DNA of 64,000 nt from an uncultured Collinsella sp. (GCA_958437495.1 CAUBOH010000005.1:1-64000); one strand, 5' to 3'. Positions 7,346-15,617 are shown, numbered from the stretch's first letter. The notes: a model not told the origin generated them from the sequence alone. Numbers and translations are program-made.

Positions 7346-7855
7346 GTGTCCGAACACGAACACGAGCACGGCTGCGGGCACGACCACCGCAACGACACGG
7401 GCGACGAGGCGAGCTGCCGTTGCGGCGGCGGCTCCGAGCTGGTCCGTTTTTCGGTCACCGCGCCCGATGACCTGCTGCGCCGCTTTGACGAGCAGATCGC
7501 ACGCCGCGGCGACGTGGCCAACCGCTCCGAGGCAGTGCGCGATTTGATTCGCGCCTCAATCGCCAAAGAGCAGATGCGCACGCCCGATGAGCACGTTATC
7601 GGGTCGCTTACCATGATCTACGACCATCACACCGGCGATCTGACGCGCCGCCTGGACGAGGTGCAGCACGACTACACCGACGAGATCGTATCAACCATGC
7701 ACGTGCATCTTGATCACCACAACTGTCTGGAGATCCTGGCACTCAAGGGTCGCGGCGAGCGCGTCTACGAACTGGCCGACCGACTGCTGGGCCTGCGCGG
7801 CGTTAAGCACGGCGAGCTCACCTGCGCCGCCACCAGGCAAAGTCTGGGGCTATAG
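7346..7855 (+). CDS. nikR: NikR nickel-responsive regulator with metal-binding N-terminal tail
   Basis: Ribbon-helix-helix repressor that binds DNA when Ni(II) occupies its C-terminal ACT-like domain. In this 169-aa protein the RHH domain is at about residues 32-75 (VRFSVTAPDDLL, NRSEAVRDLIR). The nickel ligands match E. coli H76, H87, H89 and C95 in spacing: here H108, H119, H121 and C127. The GTG start gives an N-terminal extension of about 30 residues rich in His and Cys (HEHEHGCGHDH, then CRC) that the E. coli protein lacks. It sits one base after the 7096 gene and 117 bp before hypF, so it may control the hyp genes and nickel supply. Confidence 0.94.
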   Translation: MSEHEHEHGCGHDHRNDTGDEASCRCGGGSELVRFSVTAPDDLLRRFDEQIARRGDVANRSEAVRDLIRASIAKEQMRTPDEHVIGSLTMIYDHHTGDLTRRLDEVQHDYTDEIVSTMHVHLDHHNCLEILALKGRGERVYELADRLLGLRGVKHGELTCAATRQSLGL

Positions 7856-7885
7856 CGGGTTTTCCCGCAGCGCACCTGCCAAAAA

Positions 7886-7942
7886 GGGACAGGTTTGTTT
7901 TGGCAGGTTTAGAAGTTTTACCTACCAAAACAAACCTGTCCC
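7886..7942. repeat. GGGACAGG long palindrome between nikR and hypF
   Basis: 23-base arms, 7886-7908 and 7920-7942, beginning GGGACAGGTTTGTTTTGG, pair with a single G/T change around an 11-base loop. It carries the GGGACAG core shared by several intergenic palindromes of the window. It could terminate nikR transcription. Confidence 0.8.
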
Positions 7943-7972
7943 TATTTGGTCGGTTTTGATGAGGGGTATCGC

Positions 7973-10411
7973 ATGCGGCATGTACATATTCATGTGACGG
8001 GCATTGTGCAGGGCGTTGGCATGCGACCGTTTGTGTATCGCGAGGCCATGGCGCATGGCATTTACGGCTGGGTGCTCAACGCAGGCGATGGCGTGCACAT
8101 CGAGGCGCATGCTCCGGCCGATGCGCTCGATGCTTTTGTTGCCGCGCTTTCCGAGCATGCGCCTGCGGCAGCCCGTGTAGAGCATGTCGAGACTATGGAC
8201 CTGGCAGCCAACGGTTGGGATGCCGCCAATGAACAGGGGTTTCGCATCGTAGCATCACAGGACCAGACCGCACACACGACGCTCGTCTCGCCCGATATCG
8301 CCACCTGCGACGATTGCCTGCGCGAGTTGTTCGATCCCGCCGACCGACGCTATCACTACCCCTTTATCAACTGCACTAACTGCGGCCCACGCTTTACCAT
8401 CATCCGATCGCTGCCTTATGACCGAGCGGCCACGTCGATGGATTGTTTTCCCATGTGTCCCGAGTGCGCCGCGGAGTATGCCGACCCACTCGACCGGCGT
8501 TTTCACGCGCAGCCCGATGCCTGCTTTGATTGCGGGCCGCATATTACGTGGCGCGAGGCGGGCGAAGCCGCCGCGTCGCCGGCCGTCGGCACCACGTGCG
8601 AGACCAGCGACGCCATTATCGACCGCTGTGTTGAGCTGCTGGCCCGTGGCAGTATCGTCGCCATCAAGGGTCTGGGCGGATTTCACTTGGCATGCGACGC
8701 CTCCAACGAGCAGGCGGTAGCCGAGCTTCGCCGCCGCAAACGCCGCAGCAACAAACCGCTTGCCGTTATGGTGCGTGACCTTGCCGACGCTGAACGCCTG
8801 TGCCATGTCAACGACGTTGAACGCGGCTTGCTGGCCGGCAGCATTCGCCCCATTGTGCTGCTGCGCCGACGTGCCGTTTGCGAGAGCGGCGGTTCCCCCA
8901 ACGCCCTCGCGCTCGCGCCGTCCGTCGCACACGACCTTCCCGAGCTCGGTGTCATGCTCCCCTACACCCCGCTTCAGCATCTGTTGCTTGCCGCGGCAGA
9001 AGCCCGCGGTATGCACGCGCTCGTCATGACCAGCGGAAACCTGAGCGAAGAACCCATCGAGACCGACGACGACCTTGCCTGGGAACACCTCGTTGCCGCC
9101 GGCATCGCCGACGCGTTGCTCGGTAACGACCGCGCGATTCTCTCGCGCTACGACGACTCTGTGGTACGCGTGGTCGACGACTCTGTTATGCCCGTTCGCC
9201 GCGCTCGCGGATATGCACCCCAACCGCTGCCGTTGCCGGCGCCCGACGGCACCGCACCCTGTGTGCTCGCCTGCGGGCCACAACAAAAGGCCACGATTGC
9301 ACTCACGCGTGAAGGGACAAACGGCGAGGCAACCTGTTTTGTGTCGCAGCATATCGGCGATGTTGAAAACGGCGGGACCTTCGATGCCTGGAACGCCGCG
9401 TGCACGCGCTTGGAAGATCTCTTTGACTTGGTGCCCGCCGCCTTGGCCTGCGATTTGCACCCCAGCTATCTATCGAGCCAGTGGGCGCGCGAGCGGGCGC
9501 GGAAATGCAATCTGCCGCTCGTCGAGGTGCAGCACCACCATGCGCATATCGCGAGCGTAATGGCCGAGGCTATCGCCGTGGGCCAGCTTACTACCGACAC
9601 GCGCGTCCTTGGCATCGCCTTTGACGGCACCGGCGCCGGTACCGATGGGACCATTTGGGGCGGCGAGTTTCTTGTTGCCAGCCTTGGCGGCTTTGAGCGC
9701 GCCGCGCATTTGCGCACCTGGGCGCTCCCCGGCGGGGCGGCCTCCGTGCGCGACGCCCGCCGCAACGCCTTTGCCCTGCTCAGTGAGCTCGGTCTGCTCG
9801 AACACCCGGGGGCCGAGCGGCTCTTGGGCGGCCTAGACGAGCAAACACGGAGCGTGACGGCAACGATGATCGAACGTAGCATCAACAGCCCGCGCACCAG
9901 CAGCATGGGGCGCCTCTTTGATGCCGCAGCCGCGATTTTGGGCATTTGTGGCCAGGCAACCTACGAGGGCGAACCCGCCATCGAGCTCGAAGCCGCCGCC
10001 TGGCGCGCGCTCGGCGGTAAGACCGTTCGTCTCGACGGCAATCATGCAGGCGTATTCACGTCTGCCGACGACTCCCCCATCTTGGACCCCCAACCGCTCA
10101 TCGAAGCTCTTCTGAATGGAATCGAGGCAGGCGCGCCGGCCGACAGGCTCGCCCTCGGGTTTCACATCGCCATTACGCACGCTACGACCCACATCGCACG
10201 CGAAATCTGCGCGCGCGAAGATATCGACACCGTCGCGCTCTCGGGCGGCGTGTTCATGAACCGACTTTTGCTCCAGCTCCTCACCCGCGAGCTCAAAAGC
10301 ATAGGTCTCACCGTCTTGGTCCCCCACGCCGTGCCCGTCAACGACGGCTGCATCGCCTACGGTCAGGCGGCGATCGCGCGCGCCCACCTCGCGCAGACAG
10401 CATCGCGATAG
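7973..10411 (+). CDS. hypF: Carbamoyltransferase HypF (NiFe-hydrogenase maturation)
   Basis: Uses carbamoyl phosphate and ATP to carbamoylate the C-terminal cysteine of HypE, the first step in making the cyanide ligands of the NiFe active site. The 812-aa protein has all four modules in order. These are an acylphosphatase domain (GIVQGVGMRPFVYREA, residues about 9-24), two four-cysteine zinc fingers (CDDC/CTNC and CPEC/CFDC, about 100-190), a YrdC-like domain (SIVAIKGLGGFHLACDASN), and a C-terminal Kae1-like domain with HHHAHIASVMAE, AFDGTGAGTDG and SGGVFMNR. ATG 7973 follows GAGGGG. It leads hypF-hypC-hypD-hypE. Confidence 0.97.
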   Translation: MRHVHIHVTGIVQGVGMRPFVYREAMAHGIYGWVLNAGDGVHIEAHAPADALDAFVAALSEHAPAAARVEHVETMDLAANGWDAANEQGFRIVASQDQTAHTTLVSPDIATCDDCLRELFDPADRRYHYPFINCTNCGPRFTIIRSLPYDRAATSMDCFPMCPECAAEYADPLDRRFHAQPDACFDCGPHITWREAGEAAASPAVGTTCETSDAIIDRCVELLARGSIVAIKGLGGFHLACDASNEQAVAELRRRKRRSNKPLAVMVRDLADAERLCHVNDVERGLLAGSIRPIVLLRRRAVCESGGSPNALALAPSVAHDLPELGVMLPYTPLQHLLLAAAEARGMHALVMTSGNLSEEPIETDDDLAWEHLVAAGIADALLGNDRAILSRYDDSVVRVVDDSVMPVRRARGYAPQPLPLPAPDGTAPCVLACGPQQKATIALTREGTNGEATCFVSQHIGDVENGGTFDAWNAACTRLEDLFDLVPAALACDLHPSYLSSQWARERARKCNLPLVEVQHHHAHIASVMAEAIAVGQLTTDTRVLGIAFDGTGAGTDGTIWGGEFLVASLGGFERAAHLRTWALPGGAASVRDARRNAFALLSELGLLEHPGAERLLGGLDEQTRSVTATMIERSINSPRTSSMGRLFDAAAAILGICGQATYEGEPAIELEAAAWRALGGKTVRLDGNHAGVFTSADDSPILDPQPLIEALLNGIEAGAPADRLALGFHIAITHATTHIAREICAREDIDTVALSGGVFMNRLLLQLLTRELKSIGLTVLVPHAVPVNDGCIAYGQAAIARAHLAQTASR

Positions 10412-10542
10412 GCTGTTTTGCCAGCCTGCGCGCCGCCGTCTCACAGGTGTAACGCGTTTGCTCGCGACTCCCACGAGCGCTACCATCAACTGATGGATAA
10501 TTAGGCGCCTATCCAGCGCAAAACGTATAAAAGGGGAACATT

Positions 10543-10803
10543 ATGTGCCTTGCCGTTCCCGGTAAAGTGGTCAAACGCGACGACGACCTCAAGGCCACCG
10601 TCGACATGATGGGCATCGAGCGCCCGGTGTCGCTGCGACTCGTGCCGACGGCACAAGTAGGCGATTATATTCTGGTGCACGCTGGATTTGGCATCCAGAT
10701 CGTCGACGAGCAGGAGGCGCAGGATACGCTCGACCTGGTCAACACCATGACCGAACTGGCCGAAGAAGACCAACTGGCCAGCAACCCGGCCGAGGCGTAC
10801 TAG
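10543..10803 (+). CDS. hypC: Hydrogenase chaperone HypC
   Basis: Small chaperone that pairs with HypD to assemble and deliver the Fe(CN)2CO group to the hydrogenase large subunit. The 86-aa product begins MCLAVPGKV with the essential Cys2 and has the GDYILVHAGFGIQ segment of the OB-fold family. ATG 10543 is preceded by AAAAGGGG. Its TAG stop overlaps the GTG of hypD (TAGTG), so HypC and HypD are translationally coupled, matching their known complex. Confidence 0.97.
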   Translation: MCLAVPGKVVKRDDDLKATVDMMGIERPVSLRLVPTAQVGDYILVHAGFGIQIVDEQEAQDTLDLVNTMTELAEEDQLASNPAEAY

Positions 10804-11918
10804 TGGTGGCCGGACAGCCGGCTCGCTCCGGTATCGACTTTTCGGCATTTCGCGATTCCAAGCTGGCCCGCGAGCTCATCGAACGCATCCGTGAACTTGT
10901 CGGCGACGGCACCATCAACCTTATGGAAGTCTGCGGCACGCACACCGTGAGCATCGGTCGCTATGGCTTTCGCTCCATTATGCCGGCGGGACTCAAGCTG
11001 CTGAGCGGCCCAGGTTGCCCCGTCTGCGTTACCGCCAACCGCGATATCGACCATGCAATCGCGCTCGCCAACATAGACGGCGCCATCATCACCACCTTTG
11101 GCGACATGATGCGCGTGCCCGGATCGTCCACCTCGCTCGCCGCGCAAAAGGCAGCCGGACGAGACATCCGCATTGTGTATTCCCCACTCGACGCACTCGA
11201 CATCGCTGAGCAAAACCCCGACCGCCCGGTCATCTTTATGGGCGTGGGCTTTGAGACCACCACTCCCACCATCGCCGCCGCCATCCTGGAGGCAGATGCA
11301 CGCGGGCTGCAGAACTTCTCGGTCTACTGCGCCCATAAGACCACGCCGCCGGCGCTGCGCGCCATCGCCAACGATCCCGAGACCACTATCGACGGCTTTA
11401 TCCTGCCGGGCCACGTCGCCACCATCACAGGCTTAGCCCCCTTTGGCTTTTTGGTCGACGAGTTTAAGACCCCGGGCGTGGTTACGGGATTTGAACCGGT
11501 CGACATCTTGCAGGGCATCTACATGCTGGTCCAGATGGTTGTTGAGGGGCGGCCCGCAATTGACAACGCCTACCGTCGTGGCGTCAATACCGACGGCAAT
11601 CCCGTGGCGCGCCAGCTGGTCGAGCAGGTATTTGAGCCGTGCGATACCACATGGCGCGGGCTGGGGCCGATTGCGGCTTCGGGACTCGCCATTCGTCCCG
11701 AATTCTCGCGCTTTGATGCCCGCACCCGCTTTGACGTGTCCATCGAGCCGACGGTCGAGCCACGCGGATGCCGCTGCGGCGACGTGTTGCGCGGAGCCAT
11801 TACGCCGAGCGACTGCCCTCTGTTCGGCCACGCTTGTACACCCGAGCATCCCGTCGGCCCCTGCATGGTGAGCTCCGAGGGCAGCTGCGCAGCATATTTC
11901 CGCTACCGAGGCTGTTAG
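10803..11918 (+). CDS. hypD: Hydrogenase maturation protein HypD
   Basis: Iron-sulfur protein that, with HypC, forms the scaffold where the iron receives CN and CO ligands. In this 371-aa product CGTHT is at residues 44-48, the redox-active GPGCPVCVT motif at about 69-77, GFETTTPT lies in the middle, and the C-terminal cysteine cluster (RGCRCGD, then CPLFGHAC and CMVSSEGSC) holds the [4Fe-4S] centre. GTG at 10803 overlaps the hypC stop; a second GTG follows directly at 10806. The family assignment is certain. Confidence 0.97.
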   Translation: MVAGQPARSGIDFSAFRDSKLARELIERIRELVGDGTINLMEVCGTHTVSIGRYGFRSIMPAGLKLLSGPGCPVCVTANRDIDHAIALANIDGAIITTFGDMMRVPGSSTSLAAQKAAGRDIRIVYSPLDALDIAEQNPDRPVIFMGVGFETTTPTIAAAILEADARGLQNFSVYCAHKTTPPALRAIANDPETTIDGFILPGHVATITGLAPFGFLVDEFKTPGVVTGFEPVDILQGIYMLVQMVVEGRPAIDNAYRRGVNTDGNPVARQLVEQVFEPCDTTWRGLGPIAASGLAIRPEFSRFDARTRFDVSIEPTVEPRGCRCGDVLRGAITPSDCPLFGHACTPEHPVGPCMVSSEGSCAAYFRYRGC

Positions 11919-11921
11919 GTT

Positions 11922-11943
11922 CCGCCGTTCTAACGAACGGCGG
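11922..11943 (+). other. Hairpin in the hypD-hypE spacer
   Basis: Perfect 9-bp stem CCGCCGTTC-TAAC-GAACGGCGG just after the hypD stop, with no following T-run. It is more likely an mRNA processing or stability element, or a weak attenuator, than a full terminator. Confidence 0.6.
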
Positions 11944-11968
11944 ACCGGTCGACGCTGCGCCTCACCCA

Positions 11969-11974
11969 TATAAT
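11969..11974 (+). promoter_or_regulatory. Possible internal -10 box TATAAT ahead of hypE
   Basis: A perfect TATAAT lies 26 bp before the hypE ATG, after the hairpin, but no good -35 is seen at 16-18 bp upstream. hypE could have a weak promoter of its own. Confidence 0.35.
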
Positions 11975-11999
11975 TCCACCCACGATTGGAGTTTTCGAT

Positions 12000-13034
12000 A
12001 TGTCCCATAGCGTTACCGATAGCACCGTCCTGCTGGGCCACGGCTCCGGCGGCCAGATGATGAAACGCATCATCGACGAGGTCTTTTTGGATGCCTTTGG
12101 GTCGCCCGAGCTGCTCGAGGGCAACGATGCCGGCGTCGCCGCACTGCCCGCGAGCGGGCGCATCGCCATGTCGACCGACAGCTTTGTGGTGACGCCGCAG
12201 TTCTTCCCCGGCGGCAATATCGGCCGACTCGCCGTGTGCGGAACCGTCAACGATGTCGCGACCTCGGGTGCCAATGTGCGCTACCTGTCGTGCGGCTTCA
12301 TCCTCGAAGAGGGCTATCCCATGGACAAGCTGCGTCAGATCGTGCAAACCATGGCCGAGACGGCGCGCGAGGCGGGCGTGGCGATCATCACCGGCGACAC
12401 CAAAGTGGTTGAGCGCGGCGGGGCCGACGGCGTCTACATCAATACCGCCGGCGTGGGCGAAGTGCCCGCGGGTGTGGCGCTCAGTGGCGCAAACTGCCAG
12501 CCTGGCGATGTCATCCTGGTGTCGGGCACACTCGGCGACCACGGCATCGCCATCATGAGCCAACGCGAGGGCTTGGCGTTTTCGAGCAACATCGAAAGCG
12601 ATGCCGCGCCGCTCAACCACCTGATAGCCGACGTTCTGGCCGCCGCCCCCGACACGCGCTGTTTCCGCGACCCCACGCGCGGCGGCCTTGCATCCACACT
12701 CAATGAGTTTGCGCAGGCCAGCGACGTTGCGATGGAGGTCGATGAGGACGCCGTGCCCGTACGCCCCGACGTGCAGGCGGCGTGCGAGATGCTCGGATAC
12801 GATGTGCTGCAGGTGGCAAACGAGGGCAAGATGGTCGCCGTGGTGCCGGCCGAGCAGGCCGATGCGGCTCTAGCCGCCATGCGTTCCGCACGCTACGGCG
12901 AGAATGCCGCGATCATCGGCCGCGTACTGCCGCTTGGATCGGACGCTCGGCCCGCCGTGCGCGTACGCACCGGCTGGGGCTCGACCCGCATCCTCGACAT
13001 GCTCGTGGGAGAGCAGCTGCCAAGGATTTGCTAA
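12000..13034 (+). CDS. hypE: Hydrogenase maturation protein HypE (carbamoyl dehydratase)
   Basis: ATP-dependent dehydratase that turns the carbamoyl group placed by HypF on its terminal cysteine into a thiocyanate, the source of the CN ligands. The 344-aa PurM-like protein has LLGHGSGGQMM at the N-terminus, GNDAGVAALP, TDSFVVTPQFFPGG, ITGDTKVVERGG and RDPTRGGLASTLNE, and ends exactly in PRIC with the acceptor cysteine last. The ATG is at 12000. It closes the hypFCDE set. hypA and hypB (nickel insertion) and the hydrogenase subunits are not in this window. Confidence 0.97.
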   Translation: MSHSVTDSTVLLGHGSGGQMMKRIIDEVFLDAFGSPELLEGNDAGVAALPASGRIAMSTDSFVVTPQFFPGGNIGRLAVCGTVNDVATSGANVRYLSCGFILEEGYPMDKLRQIVQTMAETAREAGVAIITGDTKVVERGGADGVYINTAGVGEVPAGVALSGANCQPGDVILVSGTLGDHGIAIMSQREGLAFSSNIESDAAPLNHLIADVLAAAPDTRCFRDPTRGGLASTLNEFAQASDVAMEVDEDAVPVRPDVQAACEMLGYDVLQVANEGKMVAVVPAEQADAALAAMRSARYGENAAIIGRVLPLGSDARPAVRVRTGWGSTRILDMLVGEQLPRIC

Positions 13035-13160
13035 CGGCAAAGGCTCGCGGCTGGCGCAACGCGGTTCAAGGCCGGCAAAGATATTCAGATTCCAAACGTG
13101 TCCGATACGCAGGCCCAGTATCATGGAGTGCGTTTTGTTACTCAAACGACAGGAGCACCC

Positions 13161-13829
13161 ATGGCGGCAGTGTTTTCCCATGTGATTTTTGACCTCGACG
13201 GCACTCTCCTCAACACGCTCGAGGACCTGGCAGCCGCCGGTAACCATACCTGTGAGACGCACGGCTGGCCCACGTTTGCCGTTGACGAGTACCGCTATAA
13301 GGTGGGAAACGGCATGCTCAAGCTGGTCGAGCGCTTTATGCCCGCCGAGTATGCGGGCGACGGGCGCGCCTTTGAGCAGACGCTTGCCGAGTTTAGGGCC
13401 TATTACGGCGAGCATAAGGAGGATCACACCGCCCCCTACAGCGGCACGATCGAGATGCTCGACCGCCTGCGCGCCGCGGGTGTGCGGCTTGCCGTGCTCA
13501 CCAACAAGGACCACGTTTCGGCGGCTCCGCTTATCGAGAAGTACTTTGGTCCCGACCGCTTTGCGCTGGTCCAGGGCCGTGTCGATGCGTTTCCGCCCAA
13601 GCCCGAAGCGCCCGTCACGCTGCATGTGATGGAGGAGCTGGGCGCCGACCCGGCAACCACGCTCTATGTGGGCGATTCCAATGTCGACGTCCTGACCGGT
13701 CACAATGCCGGCCTCAAGAGCGCGGGCGTTAGCTGGGGCTTCCGCGGTCGCGCAGAGCTCGAAGCAGCCGGCGCCGACTACGTGGTGGACACCCAAGCAG
13801 AGCTCGCGGCGCTGATTCTGGGCGAGTAA
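13161..13829 (+). CDS. HAD-family phosphatase (phosphoglycolate phosphatase-like)
   Basis: Haloacid dehalogenase superfamily phosphatase, subfamily I. Motif I is DLDGTLLNT (nucleophile Asp in FDLDGTL, residues 10-16), motif II VLTNKD, motif III the PKPEAP lysine, and motif IV GDSNVD. A helical cap lies between motifs I and II. The 222-aa length fits Gph/PGPase-like enzymes, which hydrolyse 2-phosphoglycolate or other small phosphate esters; the exact substrate cannot be read from sequence. ATG 13161 follows AGGAG; the longer upstream frame lacks a site. It lies 126 bp after hypE and may or may not be read through from the hyp operon. Confidence 0.88.
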   Translation: MAAVFSHVIFDLDGTLLNTLEDLAAAGNHTCETHGWPTFAVDEYRYKVGNGMLKLVERFMPAEYAGDGRAFEQTLAEFRAYYGEHKEDHTAPYSGTIEMLDRLRAAGVRLAVLTNKDHVSAAPLIEKYFGPDRFALVQGRVDAFPPKPEAPVTLHVMEELGADPATTLYVGDSNVDVLTGHNAGLKSAGVSWGFRGRAELEAAGADYVVDTQAELAALILGE

Positions 13830-13901
13830 CGAAGCCGCCGCTCAACGCGGCTGCGACAATTCTTCCGCAAGGAAAGTGCATCCCGTTTTGGAGCAATAAT
13901 C

Positions 13902-13947
13902 CGGGTCGCACTTTCCGCAACCCACCCCATCCGGAAACCGCGACCCG
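13902..13947. repeat. CGGGTCGC hairpin repeat, copy 3
   Basis: CGGGTCGCACTTTCCG (13902-13917) faces CGGAAACCGCGACCCG (13932-13947) across a 14-base loop. The arm length and loop length equal those of the copies at 971 and 1033. Confidence 0.75.
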
Positions 13948-14085
13948 GAATTCGACCAAAAACCGGGCCTCATTTTCCCGAGCACTCGATGCAACGCTGG
14001 CGCAAGGAGTGTCCCCAACTGCCGGCAGAAAAGGAACGTCCCCAAGTGCCGCCTTCCCAATGACTACTCCAGCGATGGCATCGTC

Positions 14086-14248
14086 GCAGGTAGAGGACGG
14101 ACAGCGAGCGACGTCCAGGACGAACAAGTTGGCATGAAAAAGGCGAGGCATAGACCTTCTGGTCATGCCTCGCCTTTTGAATGACAAATTGTCGTCCTGG
14201 GCGGCGCGCAGCGTCGAGCAGTTGCGGCGTTTGGTAAAACGCCGCAAC
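14086..14248 (-). repeat. Two-hairpin structured element, copy A (3' of the lipoprotein gene)
   Basis: Read on the minus strand it begins 19 bp after the lipoprotein stop. First comes a hairpin, GTTGCGGCGTTT-TACC-AAACGCCGCAAC (14248-14221). Then a long stem-loop opens with CCAGGACGA and contains AAAAGGCGAGGCAT with the apical loop GACCAGAAGGTC. It closes into CTTTTT, a terminator form, and then into the conserved tail CGCTCGCTGTCCGTCCTC. Copy B at 17801-17962 has the same plan, the same apical loop and the same tail, but different stem sequences that still pair. It probably terminates the lipoprotein mRNA and may give a stable 3' RNA. Confidence 0.75.
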
Positions 14249-14267
14249 GAACTACCGCGTAACTCCC

Positions 14268-14825
14268 CTAGCTCATCATCGCATTCATCATCTCGTTGGT
14301 TGCGGAATCGTCGGCAGACCACTCGCCGTCGTCATTGCAGGAGTACTTGAAGGTGACCTTGGTGTCCTTGGTTTTAGCAGCCTTGGTCACATCGACCATA
14401 ACCTGACCGGCCATCTTGTACAGCTCGTCATCGGAAGGCATCGAATCGAGCGCGGCGACCTTCTCCTGGTACTGGGTGGCAAAATCCTCAACGATCTGGT
14501 TCATGGACTTGCAGGTAATGGTGACCTCGGCAGTTGCGGTACCCTTGTCCTCGTCGACTGTCACGTCGCCGATCTTGTAGTCAAAGCCCTCGAGATAGCT
14601 CTTGGCGTACTCCTTGGGATCGATGCCCAGCTGCTCGAACTCGTCGCCCGAGGCCTCTTCCAGACCGGCGAGGAAATCGTCTCCGCCATTCTTAACCTCA
14701 TCAAACTGAGTCGTAAGGTCCTTGGTGATGAGCTCCTCAACCGAAGGGCCTCCGCAGCCGGAAAGCAGAACCACGCACGCAACCAAGACAGCCATGAGGG
14801 GCGCAAGCAGCAGCTTCTTTTTCAT
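14268..14825 (-). CDS. Secreted lipoprotein of unknown function
   Basis: 185-aa lipoprotein. Lys-rich n-region (MKKKLLL), hydrophobic core, and lipobox LLSGC with the lipidated Cys near residue 24, so it should be anchored on the outer face of the membrane. The mature part is acidic and Lys-rich, with paired helices and beta strands (TATAEVTITCKSMNQIV, DTKVTFKYSCNDDGEW). The form resembles small Gram-positive lipoproteins of the DUF5105 kind, but I cannot confirm that. ATG 14825 follows GGGAGGAAC. It is monocistronic and followed by the two-hairpin element. Confidence 0.85.
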   Translation of the reverse strand: MKKKLLLAPLMAVLVACVVLLSGCGGPSVEELITKDLTTQFDEVKNGGDDFLAGLEEASGDEFEQLGIDPKEYAKSYLEGFDYKIGDVTVDEDKGTATAEVTITCKSMNQIVEDFATQYQEKVAALDSMPSDDELYKMAGQVMVDVTKAAKTKDTKVTFKYSCNDDGEWSADDSATNEMMNAMMS

Positions 14826-15080
14826 GTTGTTCCTCCCAATGAGCGGCGCCGCACTTCCCAGACACGGCGCACGTTGTAATAAGGTAAGTCCATACTATCC
14901 ACTAATGAACACCCTCGGCAGCATGAAGGCGCGGGCGGTCCGTTTTAACATCCGAACGGTCTTTAGACTTGGAACGGTCTGTAGACTTGCCCAACGTGCA
15001 GTAAAACGCATGTACCCGGTCTAATAAAAAGGGTGGCCGGACAATCCAACCACCCTAAAACATCCTCTGGACGCTACAGC
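14826..15080. other. Gap between lipoprotein and PTS IIA genes
   Basis: Holds the lipoprotein promoter region on the minus strand, with a repeated GAACGGTCT phrase around 14950-14985 (two near copies about 15 bp apart) that could be an operator. It ends with the terminator of the PTS gene. Confidence 0.4.
15025..15056 (-). terminator. Intrinsic terminator of the PTS IIA gene
   Basis: Read on the minus strand: AGGGTGG, a 13-base loop, CCACCCT, then TTTTTATT. It lies 25 bp after the stop of the PTS gene. Confidence 0.9.
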
Positions 15081-15617
15081 TTACTTGCGGACGACCTTGA
15101 CGATGGCATCGCCAGCGGCGACAGCGGAGTCAGCCTCGACGGCGAGCTCGACGTCGGCGAACTCGGCGGTGTTGGACACAGCCACGACGACGCAGTCCTT
15201 ATAACCGGCAGCGGCGATCTTGGCGCGGTCGATCTTGAGCATGGGCTGGCCGGCCTTGACGACGTCGTCGGCCTTGACGAAGCCTTCGAAGCCGTCGCCG
15301 TTCATGTTGACGGTATCGACGCCAACGTGCACCAGAACCTCGATACCGCTATCGGACTGCAGGCCCACGGCGTGACCCATGGTGACAGTCACCTTGCCGT
15401 CGCAGGGAGCATAGACCAGGTCGTCCTCGGGCCACACGGCGCAGCCCTTGCCCAGGACCTCGCCACCAAAGACGGGATCGGGCACGTCAGCCATCTTGAT
15501 GACCTTGCCCTTGACAGGCGAGCACAGCACGTCGGCGCCGGCAGAAGCAGAGATGGAGGCCGGAGCAGCGGCTGCCGCGGGCTCAGCCTTCTTCTTGAAC
15601 ATGTCAAACAGACCCAT
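15081..15617 (-). CDS. Glucose-type PTS system EIIA component
   Basis: Phosphocarrier that takes the phosphoryl group from HPr and passes it to the EIIB domain of a sugar permease; free-standing IIA-Glc proteins also regulate other transporters. The 178-aa protein has an Ala-rich N-terminal tail (about 35 residues after MGLFDMFKKK), then the IIA-Glc fold: DPVFGGEVLGKGCAVWP, the supporting histidine in MGHAVGLQSDSG and the phosphorylated histidine in VLVHVGVDTVNMNGDGF. ATG 15617 follows AAGAGGAG; the longer frame is rejected. It stands alone, so its permease partner is elsewhere. Confidence 0.93.
   Translation of the reverse strand: MGLFDMFKKKAEPAAAAAPASISASAGADVLCSPVKGKVIKMADVPDPVFGGEVLGKGCAVWPEDDLVYAPCDGKVTVTMGHAVGLQSDSGIEVLVHVGVDTVNMNGDGFEGFVKADDVVKAGQPMLKIDRAKIAAAGYKDCVVVAVSNTAEFADVELAVEADSAVAAGDAIVKVVRK

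Larger units (their letters stand above)
13830..14267. other. Repeat-filled gap between convergent HAD phosphatase and lipoprotein genes
   Basis: 438 bp without a gene. It holds a CGGGTCGC hairpin (13902-13947), a GTCCCCAA-type repeat block around 14006-14053 with TGCCGGCAGAAAAGGAACG, and the two-hairpin element at 14086-14248. The shared block plus two-hairpin order recurs at 17734-17962. Confidence 0.8.

Noticed and set aside
14086..14248. CRISPR array or tRNA-like structure from the long hairpins
   Set aside because: No regularly spaced repeats and no cloverleaf or T-loop sequence; only two stem-loops.
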